Notes: generated by a model from the sequence alone, not told the origin. A DNA stretch of 33,350 bases from Candidatus Villigracilaceae bacterium (GCA_026645935.1 JAPKMP010000032.1:1-33350), one strand, 5' to 3'. Shown: positions 1 through 9,467, counted from the first letter of the stretch. Translations and numbers: made by a program.

Positions 1-8
1 GCCGACTT

Positions 9-3000
9 CTAACTTTTCACCAATCCGACCTTCACCATCTCCCCATCAAATTCATCTTCCGTCACAGGGGCATCCGCGGGCGGAGCGGCAAAGGATAACT
101 TGACCGTCAGCGTTTCGGTTCTGATGTAATCGGCGTGCGCTTCGATCGCGGAATTCAATCCGGCGCTGGCTTCGACAAACAGTTCGATACGGTCGGCGAC
201 GTCGAGATTGGCGGTCTTGCGCAAGTCTTGCACGCGGCGGACGAATTCACGTGCCAACCCTTCAGCGATCAATTCAGGAGTCAACGTGGTGACGAGCGCT
301 GCCACATAAGCGCCATCTTCCGCGACGGCAAAGCCTTCCTTCGCCATGGCTTTGACTTCCACTTCTTCAGAGATGACTTGGAAGGTCTCACCGTTCGCGG
401 TCACCTCAAGCGGCTTGCCGGAGGTCAACGTTCGGGCGACATCTTCCGCGTTCATGGCAAGGATCGCCTTTTGAATGGCGGGGAATTTGTTGCCGTATTT
501 TTGTCCCAGTTGCTTGGGCAGCGGCTTGACGGTGTGCGAAACGGCTTCGGTCGCGGCATCGAGCAGGCGCACCTGCTTGACATTCAACTCGTCCTTCACC
601 ACTTCCGCGTTCTTCAGTAATGCGGCGCGTTCAGTGTTATTGCCCACCGAGAATGCAGCTTCCGCCAGCGGCTGACGGACTTTGCGGTTCGCCTTCTGCC
701 GCGCCGAGTGGCCGAGCGATACCAACTTCATCACCAATTCCATTTCGCGGTTGAGAGACTCGTCGATGAACTCTTCCATCACAACGGGCCACTCCGCGAG
801 ATGAACCGACTCAGGCGCGGCTTCATCCACCGAGCGGACGAGGTTTTGGTACAACTCCTCAGCGATGAAAGGCATGGCAGGCGCGACAAGTTTGGCAACC
901 GTAGTCAATGCCGTGTAAAGAGTTGTATAGGCGGACTGTTTGTCGGCATTCGATTCATTCTTCCAGAAACGACGGCGTGAACGTCGCACATACCAGGTCG
1001 AGAGCGTCTCGACGAATTTTTCGACCGGGCGCGTGGCATTGGTCACATCGTAATCGTCGTAGGCTTTCGTCACATCACGCACAAGCACATTCAACTCCGA
1101 AAGCAGCCAGCGGTCGAGCTCGTTGGTCGGCGCGAGGACTTTGAGTCCCTGCGGCTTGTCGAGGTTGGCATAGGTCACGAAGAACGAGTACACATTCCAC
1201 AGCGTAAGCGTAAAACTGCGGATCACGTCCCCGACCAAGTCCGAGGAGAAGCGGCGCTCCTGTCCCGGCGGCGTGGCGGTGAAGAGATACCAGCGCAGCG
1301 CATCCGCGCCGTGCAGGTTGATCACATCCCAGGGCTCGACGATATTGCGCAGCGACTTGGACATCTTGCGCCCCTCCGCGTCCTGGATATGGCCGAGACA
1401 GATCACGTTCTTGAATGAGACTTTATCGTTGAGCAAAGTCGAAATGGCGTGCAGTGAATAGAACCAGCCGCGCGTCTGATCGACCGCCTCGCAGATATAA
1501 TCGGCGGGGTATTGCGCCTCGAACTTATCCAGATTCTCGAACGGATAATGCCACTGGGCATACGGCATCGCGCCGGAGTCGAACCACACATCGATCAGGT
1601 CTTTGACGCGGCTCATCCCGCCCCCGCATTTGACACACTTCCAGTGAATGCTGTCCACGTATGGGCGGTGAAGATCCAAGTCTTGCCCTGAGTTCATCGA
1701 AGGGTCGGTCAAATCCTTCCCGGCTTTATCGGAGAGTTCCTTCACCGAACCGATGCACTCGCGGTGATGGCAATCGTCACACTCCCAAACAGGCAATGGC
1801 GTGCCCCAATAACGCTCGCGCGAAAGCGACCAGTCGATGTTGTTTTCCAGCCAATTGCCGAAACGCCCATTGCGGATGTGGTCGGGGACCCAGTGGATGG
1901 TCTTGTTCAGATCAACCAGGTTTTGTTTCTTCGCGCTGGTGCGGATGTACCACGACTCGCGCGCGTAATAGAGCAACGGCGTGCTGCACCGCCAACAGAA
2001 AGGATACGTATGGGTGTAGCTCTCCGAGCGGAACATCAACCCGCGCGCTTCGAGGTCTTTGATGATCTGCGGGTCGGCATCCTTGACGAAGACTCCGCGC
2101 CAGGGGGTGACTCCAGGGATGAATGTCCCGTCCGGTTGAACCGTGAGCAGCACAGGCAGATCGAATTGCTTCGCCATCTCCATATCTTCCGCGCCGAAGG
2201 CGGGAGCCTGATGAACCAATCCCGTGCCGTCCTCGGTGGTAACAAAATCACCCATCACAACAAAGTGGGCAGGCTTATCGAGCGGTACGAAGGTAAAGAG
2301 CGGTTTGTACTTCACGCCTTTCAACTTTTTCCCTTTGAAGGTGTCGAGGACTTTCACTTCCTCGCCGCGGAAGACCTTGTCCATAAGCGATTTGGCAAGG
2401 ATGAGTTTTTCCGTCGAGCCGTTGTGCGCTTTTTCGACAGTCACATAGTCCACTTCGGGATGCGCGGCAACAGCCACATTGGCGGGAAGAGTCCACGGCG
2501 TCGTCGTCCACACCAGCATGGAGGTATCCGGCTTATCCACGAGCGGGAAGCGCACGAAGACCGAGGGATCGGTCGCTTCATCGTAACCAAGCGCCACTTC
2601 ATGGTCTGAGAGAGGCGTGCCGCATCGCGGGCAATACGGCACGATCTTGTAGCCCTTGAAGAGCAGGTCCTTCTCCCAGAAGTTCTTCAAAATCCACCAG
2701 ACCGATTCGATGTAGTCGTTGGTGTAGGTCACATAGGCGGTGTCCAAATCCACCCAGAAGGCGATGCGCTCGGTGAGTTTTTCCCATTCCTGGATATAGG
2801 TAAAGACCGATTTCTTGCAAAGCTCGTTGAACTTGTCGATGCCGTATTCTTCGATCTGTTGTTTGTTGGTGAAACCGAGTTGTTTCTCCACTTCGATTTC
2901 GACCGGCAAGCCGTGCGTATCCCAGCCGCCGCGGCGCGAGACGTGATATCCGCGCATGATCTTGTAGCGTGGAAACATATCCTTGAACGCGCGCGCAAGG

Positions 3001-3176
3001 ACATGATGCACGCCGGGGCGTCCATTCGCGGTGGGCGGACCTTCGTAAAAGACATACTCGGGTTTGCCCTGCCGTTGCTCGACGGTCTTTTTGAAGATCT
3101 CCTGCTTCCTCCAGAATTTGAGGACATTGTCCTCCATGGCAGGCACATCGAGTTTTGGGTTGACTGCTTTGAACAT
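9..3176 (-). CDS. ileS: Isoleucyl-tRNA synthetase
   Basis: Class I aminoacyl-tRNA synthetase that charges tRNA-Ile in the cytoplasm. The 1055-residue protein is of normal length for the long IleRS type. It shows the HIGH-type motif near residue 58 (GVHHVL), the editing domain, the KMSKS loop (GRKMSKSL) and a C-terminal anticodon-binding helical domain. The ATG at 3176 is preferred over the GTG at 3182 because AGGAG lies seven bases before the ATG and would overlap the GTG. It is preceded by a T-box leader that reads an Ile codon. Residues about 490-498 (PSMNSGQDL) look like an insertion encoded by a dispersed short repeat, just before the conserved LHRPYVD stretch. All catalytic motifs remain, so the enzyme is expected to work. 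Confidence 0.97.
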   Translation of the reverse strand: MFKAVNPKLDVPAMEDNVLKFWRKQEIFKKTVEQRQGKPEYVFYEGPPTANGRPGVHHVLARAFKDMFPRYKIMRGYHVSRRGGWDTHGLPVEIEVEKQLGFTNKQQIEEYGIDKFNELCKKSVFTYIQEWEKLTERIAFWVDLDTAYVTYTNDYIESVWWILKNFWEKDLLFKGYKIVPYCPRCGTPLSDHEVALGYDEATDPSVFVRFPLVDKPDTSMLVWTTTPWTLPANVAVAAHPEVDYVTVEKAHNGSTEKLILAKSLMDKVFRGEEVKVLDTFKGKKLKGVKYKPLFTFVPLDKPAHFVVMGDFVTTEDGTGLVHQAPAFGAEDMEMAKQFDLPVLLTVQPDGTFIPGVTPWRGVFVKDADPQIIKDLEARGLMFRSESYTHTYPFCWRCSTPLLYYARESWYIRTSAKKQNLVDLNKTIHWVPDHIRNGRFGNWLENNIDWSLSRERYWGTPLPVWECDDCHHRECIGSVKELSDKAGKDLTDPSMNSGQDLDLHRPYVDSIHWKCVKCGGGMSRVKDLIDVWFDSGAMPYAQWHYPFENLDKFEAQYPADYICEAVDQTRGWFYSLHAISTLLNDKVSFKNVICLGHIQDAEGRKMSKSLRNIVEPWDVINLHGADALRWYLFTATPPGQERRFSSDLVGDVIRSFTLTLWNVYSFFVTYANLDKPQGLKVLAPTNELDRWLLSELNVLVRDVTKAYDDYDVTNATRPVEKFVETLSTWYVRRSRRRFWKNESNADKQSAYTTLYTALTTVAKLVAPAMPFIAEELYQNLVRSVDEAAPESVHLAEWPVVMEEFIDESLNREMELVMKLVSLGHSARQKANRKVRQPLAEAAFSVGNNTERAALLKNAEVVKDELNVKQVRLLDAATEAVSHTVKPLPKQLGQKYGNKFPAIQKAILAMNAEDVARTLTSGKPLEVTANGETFQVISEEVEVKAMAKEGFAVAEDGAYVAALVTTLTPELIAEGLAREFVRRVQDLRKTANLDVADRIELFVEASAGLNSAIEAHADYIRTETLTVKLSFAAPPADAPVTEDEFDGEMVKVGLVKS
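1685..1708 (-). repeat. Short dispersed repeat inside ileS
   Basis: On the gene strand it reads CCCTTCGATGAACTCAGGGC. It shares CCCTTCGA...CTCAGG with the copy at 17396-17415 and encodes PSMNSGQDL. It fits an in-frame insertion of a palindromic, normally intergenic repeat. Confidence 0.7.
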
Positions 3177-3259
3177 TCTCACTCCTGGTTGAAGGTCAAA
3201 GGATTAACGTTACAGGTCAAAACATTCGACCTGCAACTTGCAACCTTCCAACCGAATTA

Positions 3260-3550
3260 AAAGAAAAACTCTCATCTCACACAGAGACGAGAGCCAGGCT
3301 CACGCGGTACCACTCTGGTTTCACGCACTCGGCGTGACACTCATTGGGCGACAACCATCGCCCTGTTCCGCTAACGAGGGACAAATTCGGCTCACTTACT
3401 TTCAGCGACTGATCACTCTTTACTGGTCACTGATTTCTGCTCACAGCTCCAGGAGGATTTTCAACCGTCGGCTCGCATCCGCCTCACACCATTTCACGGA
3501 CTCGCTGTTCGTTTTGAACGGTCTACTCGTTCCCATCAATGCTTTTGGAT
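3260..3550 (-). promoter_or_regulatory. T-box riboswitch leader of ileS
   Basis: The minus strand carries the T-box core AGAGTGGTACCGCG (3316-3303), followed by a terminator hairpin. Its arms are 3284-3293 and 3269-3278 (one position pairs as G-U), with a U-rich run at 3268-3260. A GC-rich hairpin (3346-3351 with 3358-3363) sits where stem III is expected. Upstream, a Stem-I-like region ends with GAAAATCCTCC, which puts ATC (Ile) at 3458-3456 in the expected specifier position. Uncharged tRNA-Ile should stabilise the antiterminator and allow ileS transcription. The core and terminator are seen directly. The specifier assignment is an inference from position and from the downstream gene. Confidence 0.9.
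3269..3293 (-). terminator. Regulated terminator of the T-box
   Basis: A ten-pair stem (GAGAC/GAGAG-type arms at 3284-3293 and 3269-3278) with a five-base loop is followed on the minus strand by UUUUUCUUUU. It is the terminator half of the T-box switch. Confidence 0.85.
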
Positions 3551-3556
3551 GCCGGG

Positions 3557-3585
3557 ATTATACACAAGCCGGGGAGTTTGGGCAA
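3557..3585 (-). promoter_or_regulatory. Sigma70-type promoter of the ileS T-box transcript
   Basis: On the minus strand TTGCCC (3585-3580) and a perfect TATAAT (3562-3557) are separated by 17 bases. Transcription would start near 3550, right at the 5' end of the T-box. It lies immediately after the stop of the diguanylate cyclase gene, so ileS has its own start rather than relying on read-through. Confidence 0.75.
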
Positions 3586-3593
3586 GGAAGTCC

Positions 3594-5171
3594 TCAAGCC
3601 GGGGGAGTAAACTTCTCTTCCGTATCCGTACTCCAGACCACGATCTGATCCCTGCCGGTTCTCTTGGCTTCATACAAGGCATGGTCTGCGCGGCGCAGCA
3701 TGGATTCAAGCGAGTCCCGCCCGCCCATGAATTCGGTCAACCCCAGGCTGAAAGTGATCTTTATGGAGTCAGCCCTCAACCCGAACGGGCTTTCTGCCAC
3801 GACTGCGCGCAATCGTTCGACTGCCTGCAGCGCCGCCTGCTCGTCCGTTTTTGGCATGAGGATCGCAAACTCTTCGCCGCCCAACCTCCCGATGATGTCG
3901 AAATCGCGGATGTTCCCTCGAAGGATCCCGGCAAGCCCTGCCAGAGCCCTGTCCCCCGCCTGGTGTCCGTAGCTGTCATTGATTTCTTTGAAGTAGTCGA
4001 GGTCGATCATTGCGAAGGCGAGCGGAGTTCCGTACCGTCGTGCGAAGCCGATCTGGCTCTCCGCCAGCTCCATGAAATGACGCCGGTTATAAGTTAAAGT
4101 CAGATCGTCCGTAATGGCAAGTTTTTCGAGTTTATCGCGGGTCTGCTTAAGCGCGGTGATATCGCGCCAGACGACCAGCCTGCCCATGGGCCGTCCTTTC
4201 GCATCCAGAAGGGTGGAAATGCTCAAATCAAGCGTGATTTCTCCGACGGTGATCTCCGTACGGGCTTGAGCGGTTTTTGAAAATTTTTCGACGAGATCCG
4301 GCATGTGTTTAAAGGCTGATTCCACCCGATCGCCGAGCGAAAAATCGGGAGACAGCTCCCTTCTCGCGGCTGGGTTGACATCCACAATCCGGTCATTCGA
4401 ATCGAGCACAAGCACGCCTTCACCCATGCTTTCGATCAACGCGCTGCGCGCGATCGGCACAATATCAAGCAGGCGGTAACGGATCAGCGCGAAGGCGATG
4501 AACAACGCGGTGAAAGAAAAAATGAAGGGGGTCATATCCGCATTGGGGAGCAAGCCCCCACCAGACAGGACAAACCCGACATGTACAAGCCAGGGCACGA
4601 CAGCGGCCGCCAGAATCATCGCCGCCTGCCGTTGATACACTCCCTTCGAACGACGGTAGGTTACGACAAGGATCAGGAACGCGATCAGGATGAGCAGATA
4701 GGAATAATAGATATTCGCCCAATGGACCGGACCCGCGTCGAGAATCATGACTGTGTTCAGCGCGCGCTTCCCGCCAAAAAACAGGTCATGCCACGGGTCT
4801 GTCCAAAGCAGGATGAAACACATCACCGGTTCGATCAACAACGCCAGAATGAACGGGCGGTTCAACCAGCGCCGCGCATTGGAATACTCGAGCGCAAATA
4901 TCAGGAAAGCGGTCGGCACGGTGAACGCGCCTGCCAGGGTAATATCCAGCCAGAAGTAGGGCGTGATCGCGGGTATATCGACCCAGAAGATGGCGTACGT
5001 AACATCCCACCAGGCAAGCCCGAGCAGAAAGATCGCCAGCGGTTTCGCGCCGGCCGCCTCGCGCCGAAAGTACCAGATCATGACCGCCACCACGAGGCAC
5101 GCGACACCGGCGGCGAGCAGGATCGCAGAGTAATAGATATTTGGCGGAAGCATGATAGGTTGACTATACAC
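3594..5171 (-). CDS. Membrane diguanylate cyclase (7TM - PAS - GGDEF)
   Basis: Predicted to make cyclic di-GMP from two GTP. The first ~220 residues form a hydrophobic multi-helix region of the HisKA-type 7TM sensor class. A PAS-like domain follows (about 235-340, with a VLDSNDRIVDVN segment) and then a GGDEF domain (about 345-510). The signature is GGEEF at residues 431-435, the active form. An upstream RxxD product-inhibition site was not identified with confidence. The coordinates use a GTG at 5171. An ATG at 5153 seven codons in is an equally good start, and neither has a strong Shine-Dalgarno. It lies 19 bases after ftcD on the same strand and may be cotranscribed with it. The ligand sensed is unknown. 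Confidence 0.9.
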   Translation of the reverse strand: MYSQPIMLPPNIYYSAILLAAGVACLVVAVMIWYFRREAAGAKPLAIFLLGLAWWDVTYAIFWVDIPAITPYFWLDITLAGAFTVPTAFLIFALEYSNARRWLNRPFILALLIEPVMCFILLWTDPWHDLFFGGKRALNTVMILDAGPVHWANIYYSYLLILIAFLILVVTYRRSKGVYQRQAAMILAAAVVPWLVHVGFVLSGGGLLPNADMTPFIFSFTALFIAFALIRYRLLDIVPIARSALIESMGEGVLVLDSNDRIVDVNPAARRELSPDFSLGDRVESAFKHMPDLVEKFSKTAQARTEITVGEITLDLSISTLLDAKGRPMGRLVVWRDITALKQTRDKLEKLAITDDLTLTYNRRHFMELAESQIGFARRYGTPLAFAMIDLDYFKEINDSYGHQAGDRALAGLAGILRGNIRDFDIIGRLGGEEFAILMPKTDEQAALQAVERLRAVVAESPFGLRADSIKITFSLGLTEFMGGRDSLESMLRRADHALYEAKRTGRDQIVVWSTDTEEKFTPPA

Positions 5172-5190
5172 TTAAGAAATAAGGTGGGAG

Positions 5191-6726
5191 TTAAACCCCG
5201 CCTCGTTCCTTCATCACAAGCTGGATCTCCTCCTCGAGTTTATCCGCCGCCTTTTCCAGCGCGGCCAATTCCTTCAACATCTTATCGCCCAACGACTTCT
5301 CCGCGAGCGAATTGATATTGATGCGCACGTTGAATCCGGCCGCCGTCAGCGAGGCGCGCGCCATGGCAAAGCCAGACATGGCGTCGCTGATGGCGCTTTG
5401 CAATCCGTGTTTGGCGCATTTGAGGGCGAGCTCCATTACTTTGACGGCATGCTGCGCCACATGAAGCGGGATATGCGCGGCATTCAAAGTCGCCTGTGTG
5501 ATCGCCGCATCCCGGGCGGACTTTTGCTCATCCGTCTCCTTCGGCATCTTGAACTTCGCCATCAACACTTCAAAGGATGCCGCATCGTCGTCCACAGCTT
5601 GGGTCAGTTCGGCGCGGAGATTCTCGGCAACGACTCGAATGGCTTGCATTTCGGCTTCGACTCCGGCATATTTCTTTTTACCAATGGTGACTCCTGAAAC
5701 CATGGCAACCAGAGCCGCTCCCATCGCTCCAGCATAGGCTCCGGCAGAACCGCCGCCGGGAGTCGGCGTCGGCGCGGCTAACTGCTCGATGAAACTTGAT
5801 CCGCTACCGGCAGAGTCTGAGGCGTCCGCGGTGGGAGAAGAATAAAGCCTGTATTCGAGAATCTGCTCGGGAGAGAATTGATCCAACTGGGTGTACCAAA
5901 CCGCGGCATCCACCAAGGCTTCCTGAGGAATCAAACCGACGAGTTCGCTGTGATGAATTCCCACACCGTAACGTTCGGCTTCGCGGCGGATGAACTCGAC
6001 GGCGCGGGCGATGGGCGTTTCGCGGAAGTTGGTCAGGTTCATCGAAACCTGCGCACGACCGTCCACGAGCAGACCGAGACCCTTGACGTAACGCAGACCG
6101 CCGGACGATTGACGCACAGCTTTGGCGATCTTCTTTGCGATGCCGACATCGTCGCTGGTGAGGTAGACGTTGAAAGCGATGAGCGGAGCCCGCGCACCGA
6201 TGACGGTTGCGCCCGCCTTCGGAAGTTTGCTTGGACCGTAATCCGGTTTGCGGTTTGGGTCGCTTTCGATTTCTTTCTTCAAGCCTTCATATTGTCCGCG
6301 GCGGATGTTTTCGAGATTGGTCCGTTCGGGCTTGGTTGCGGCGGATTCGTAAAGGTAGACGGGGATTTGCAATTCCTTCCCCACGCGTTCGCCGAGTCGT
6401 TTGGAGATGGCGATGCAATCATCCATCGTCGCGCCGCTGAGCGGAACGAAGGGAACCACATCCGTCGCGCCGATGCGCGGATGCTCGCCGGTGTGCTGGT
6501 CAAGGTCGATCAGTTCGGCGGCGGTCTTGATGGCGAGGAAGGCGGCTTCCTCCACACCCGCAGGCGACCCGGCAAAGGTCAGCACGGTACGGTTGTGATC
6601 GAGGTCGGAGGAACGATCGAGGAGTTTGACCTCGCCGACCGATTCGATTGCCGCGACGATCTGGTCTATCACTTCGGGTCGCCGCGCTTCGGAGAAGTTG
6701 GGGATGCATTCGATGAGTTGGGACAT
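5191..6726 (-). CDS. ftcD: Fused glutamate formimidoyltransferase / formimidoyl-THF cyclodeaminase
   Basis: Bifunctional folate enzyme. It moves the formimino group from formiminoglutamate (histidine breakdown) to tetrahydrofolate, then deaminates the product to methenyl-THF. Residues 1 to ~300 are the formiminotransferase part, with the conserved HTGEHPRIG segment where His82 corresponds to the catalytic His of mammalian FTCD. Residues ~312-511 are the cyclodeaminase part, with the PTPGGGSAGA motif. The 511-residue fused form is close in size to animal FTCD, whereas many bacteria have separate genes. No other histidine-degradation gene is in the window. The ATG lacks a good Shine-Dalgarno. 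The gene is divergent from the aldo/keto reductase across 101 bases. Confidence 0.94.
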   Translation of the reverse strand: MSQLIECIPNFSEARRPEVIDQIVAAIESVGEVKLLDRSSDLDHNRTVLTFAGSPAGVEEAAFLAIKTAAELIDLDQHTGEHPRIGATDVVPFVPLSGATMDDCIAISKRLGERVGKELQIPVYLYESAATKPERTNLENIRRGQYEGLKKEIESDPNRKPDYGPSKLPKAGATVIGARAPLIAFNVYLTSDDVGIAKKIAKAVRQSSGGLRYVKGLGLLVDGRAQVSMNLTNFRETPIARAVEFIRREAERYGVGIHHSELVGLIPQEALVDAAVWYTQLDQFSPEQILEYRLYSSPTADASDSAGSGSSFIEQLAAPTPTPGGGSAGAYAGAMGAALVAMVSGVTIGKKKYAGVEAEMQAIRVVAENLRAELTQAVDDDAASFEVLMAKFKMPKETDEQKSARDAAITQATLNAAHIPLHVAQHAVKVMELALKCAKHGLQSAISDAMSGFAMARASLTAAGFNVRININSLAEKSLGDKMLKELAALEKAADKLEEEIQLVMKERGGV

Positions 6727-6827
6727 TTACGTTTTGTTTCAGGCTTTAAGTATGGATTAACACGTCGAAGTATAGCAGAATCGAGAACCACCTGTGGTAT
6801 GCTTCGGTCATCAAGTAGGAGACGCCC

Positions 6828-7817
6828 ATGAACTACCGACAAATGGGAAAAACCGGTTTGCGAGTCAGCGAACTTTGCCTCGGCGCGATGACCTTCGGGC
6901 GCGAGACCACCGAGAATGAAAGCATCAGGCTCCTTGATCGATTTGTGGAAGCGGGCGGGAACTTCATAGACACTGCCGATGTGTATAACGAGGGCAGGTC
7001 GGAGGAGATCATCGGGCGATGGCTGAAAGGCAATAACCGCGATGATTTTGTGATCGCCACGAAAGTTCGCTTCCGCACGGGTCCGGGTACCAATGACATC
7101 GGCTTGAGCCGCAAACATATCCTCGCCGGGGTAGAAAACAGCCTGCGCCGATTAGACACAGACTACATCGATATTTACCAAATCCACAAATGGGATCCGC
7201 TCACCCCCATCGAAGAGACGCTTGCCGCTTTGAATTCTCTCGTGCAGGCAGGCAAAGTCCGCTATTTGGGGGCGAGCAATCTGGCGGGACATCAATTTCA
7301 GAAAGCCATCGACATCAGCCGCTTCAACGGATGGGAACCGTTTACCTGCCTCCAGCCCTTATACAATCTGCTCGACCGCGGAACGGAATGGGAGTTGCTC
7401 CCCGTTTGTTTGAACGAGGGAGCGGGGATGATTCCATGGAGTCCGCTGCGAGGCGGTTGGCTGAGTGGAAAGTATCGCCGGGGAATGTCCGCGCCTCCAT
7501 CCGGGACGCGCATCGATGACGCCGAAAAACACGGCTGGAGCGAACGCTGGTCCCTTTACTCCAATGAACGCACCTGGGACGTGATCGACGCATTGTTCGC
7601 CGTCGCGGAAGAGTCTGGCAAGACTCCCGCGCAAGTCGCATTGAACTGGGTGATCAACCGCACGGGGGTGACGGCACCGATCATTGGCGTGCGCTCGATG
7701 TCAAATCTCGAGGAAAATCTCGGAGCAAGCGGATGGTCACTTACGGACAATCAAGCACAAAAGTTGACACTCGCAAGCGATGTGCCGCTCCCCTATCCAC
7801 ACAGCTTCGAAGGTTAA
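6828..7817 (+). CDS. Aldo/keto reductase
   Basis: NADPH-dependent reductase of a TIM-barrel family acting on carbonyl compounds. The family tetrad is visible: Asp in FIDTADVY, Tyr four residues later, Lys in IATKV and His in QIHKWD. The C-terminal part includes APIIGVRS, the nucleotide-phosphate binding segment. At 329 residues it has the usual length of the YajO/YghZ-like or voltage-channel-beta-like subfamily. The ATG at 6828 follows AGGAG at about 6816. It appears to be a single-gene unit. The substrate cannot be told from sequence. Confidence 0.93.
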   Translation: MNYRQMGKTGLRVSELCLGAMTFGRETTENESIRLLDRFVEAGGNFIDTADVYNEGRSEEIIGRWLKGNNRDDFVIATKVRFRTGPGTNDIGLSRKHILAGVENSLRRLDTDYIDIYQIHKWDPLTPIEETLAALNSLVQAGKVRYLGASNLAGHQFQKAIDISRFNGWEPFTCLQPLYNLLDRGTEWELLPVCLNEGAGMIPWSPLRGGWLSGKYRRGMSAPPSGTRIDDAEKHGWSERWSLYSNERTWDVIDALFAVAEESGKTPAQVALNWVINRTGVTAPIIGVRSMSNLEENLGASGWSLTDNQAQKLTLASDVPLPYPHSFEG

Positions 7818-7856
7818 GCCCTATAATTTTTATGGATTTGACTTTAGAGGTGCGGC

Positions 7857-8000
7857 ATGAGCATGGGAAGTCTCGAGGCATTCAGCATAGGTAATCCTTC
7901 AGTTATCAAAGCGAACGGATTTCCCATCGTTTCAAGTCCGTTCGATGAGATACTTATTCAATTTAATCCGATCATAAACATCCTTTATCGACAGAGGTAA
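7857..8000 (+). CDS. Possible small ORF, 47 aa
   Basis: An ORF beginning MSMGSLEAFSIGN follows a GAGGTG ribosome-binding-like sequence and stops two bases before the ATG of the next gene. I recognise no family, and it has no membrane segment. The spacing would allow translational coupling, with its last codons overlapping the AGAGG of the following gene. It may equally be leader sequence, so the call is weak. Confidence 0.25.
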   Translation: MSMGSLEAFSIGNPSVIKANGFPIVSSPFDEILIQFNPIINILYRQR

Positions 8001-8002
8001 CC

Positions 8003-9406
8003 ATGTCAGACAGCCAATCCCTTCGCCTTTTCAAATGCCCAACCTGCGGCGCTCCGCTCGACCCGACACCGGGAATGGCGTCGATGAAATGTCCGTACTG
8101 CGGCGCGACGGTCGCCATCCCGGAGACATTGAGGACATCCGCTCTTTCGCCTGCGCAAAGCAGCAAGCCGGGTGGATATACCAGTCTCTCCGACGTGACC
8201 GAACTCGCGAAACAAGGCAAATTCGACGAAGCCGCCAGGATCTACAGCAAAATCACCGGGCTGAAGCACGAATATGCGCTATTGAGCGTAAAATCCATGG
8301 CGGGGGTTCGGGATGATGAGCCCGCGCAGCCAGCTCCCCCACCATCGAGAATCCCAACCTATTCGACGGGTCCCGTCATCGTCAACAGGCCGCAAAGCGG
8401 TTCGAGACCCGGTGAGCCCTTCGTCGTCGATTCGATTCCTTCCACGCCGCGTGCCCGACCGCGAAATCGTTCGTGCCTCGGCGGATTGATCAACCTGATC
8501 GTGCTTATCTTCATACTGGTCAGCGTCTTTCCAAGCATCCTTGAAGCCCTTCCATTCGAATTCCCATCGGAAATCCCCGCTCTTCCCTCGGGCGATTCCC
8601 TGATCGCGGCTCCGTTCGCCGATCAAGTCTTTGCCTTCAGTCCCCAGGGAATGAACGATCCACGCGCCATCGGGGTGGATGGGAATGGAAATATCGTCGT
8701 GGGCGATTTCAGCAGCGATGAGATCCGTGTCTTCGATTCCGTCGGAAACCTAACCGCAAACTTTACACCGGAAGGCGACCCTTACCTGACGACCATCGCC
8801 GTCACCCGCGAAGGGATGATCTACGTCCCTGGAGATACCATTCAAATGTACAACCTGAATGGTGAAAAATTCGGCGAAATCGGCGAACCCATCTTCTTTG
8901 GGTATCGACACATCGCCCTCGGCACGAACGATACGGTCCATGCAATGACGCATGATGCCATTGTCCGTTTCGACCAAAACGGGCAGGTCGATCTATCGAT
9001 TCCAGTCGAATCGCTGGAAGAACTCTCAGGCGAAACGATCGGTACCGGGCAGATCGCGGTCGATGCGCAGGGGAATATCTATTTTTGGGGAAACTTCGAT
9101 CCAACCATCTATAAGTTCTCCCCGCAGGGACAATACCTGATTCAATTTGGGGGAAAGGAAGGGAATGACGGATTCGAGCCCGGCAAATTCGTCAGCCCGC
9201 ACCAGATCGCCTTCGACAATTTTGGGCGATTGTATGTCGTCGATTTCTTCAATATCCAGGTCCTCGACGCGAACGGGAATTACATCGACAGGATTGAAAG
9301 CGGACATTATGGAGCGGCGTTCGATCCGCAGAACAACCTTTATGCGACCACTGCCGTGGATCACTCAATCGTTAAATACGAGGTGAAAAGTCCCGGCGAC
9401 CAGTGA
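8003..9406 (+). CDS. Zinc-ribbon, single-TM, NHL-type beta-propeller protein
   Basis: A 467-residue protein of unknown function. It starts with a zinc ribbon (Cys12, Cys15, Cys30, Cys33 in CPTC...CPYC), followed by a short helical stretch. A Pro-rich linker comes next, then one hydrophobic segment at about 157-178, and finally ~280 residues of repeated propeller strands of the type IGVDGNGNIVVGDF, IAVDAQGNIYFW and IAFDNFGRLYVVD. The layout suggests a cytoplasmic zinc finger anchored to an extracytoplasmic six-bladed sensor or scaffold domain, which is an inference. The start at 8003 is supported by AGAGG nine bases upstream. The family of zinc ribbon plus NHL proteins is common in Chloroflexota but uncharacterised as far as I know. 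Confidence 0.85.
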   Translation: MSDSQSLRLFKCPTCGAPLDPTPGMASMKCPYCGATVAIPETLRTSALSPAQSSKPGGYTSLSDVTELAKQGKFDEAARIYSKITGLKHEYALLSVKSMAGVRDDEPAQPAPPPSRIPTYSTGPVIVNRPQSGSRPGEPFVVDSIPSTPRARPRNRSCLGGLINLIVLIFILVSVFPSILEALPFEFPSEIPALPSGDSLIAAPFADQVFAFSPQGMNDPRAIGVDGNGNIVVGDFSSDEIRVFDSVGNLTANFTPEGDPYLTTIAVTREGMIYVPGDTIQMYNLNGEKFGEIGEPIFFGYRHIALGTNDTVHAMTHDAIVRFDQNGQVDLSIPVESLEELSGETIGTGQIAVDAQGNIYFWGNFDPTIYKFSPQGQYLIQFGGKEGNDGFEPGKFVSPHQIAFDNFGRLYVVDFFNIQVLDANGNYIDRIESGHYGAAFDPQNNLYATTAVDHSIVKYEVKSPGDQ

Positions 9407-9458
9407 AATGCCGAAGAAAATTGAACTGAATTACTCCAATATATTTTGGGTCGCCGCG

Positions 9459-9467
9459 TGATACAAT
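9459..9467 (+). promoter_or_regulatory. Extended -10 promoter candidate for the RRM gene
   Basis: TGATACAAT (TG, one base, then TACAAT) lies ~183 bases before the RRM start. No convincing -35 is present at the right distance. It would yield a leader of about 175 bases containing the hairpin at 9557-9599. Confidence 0.35.
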
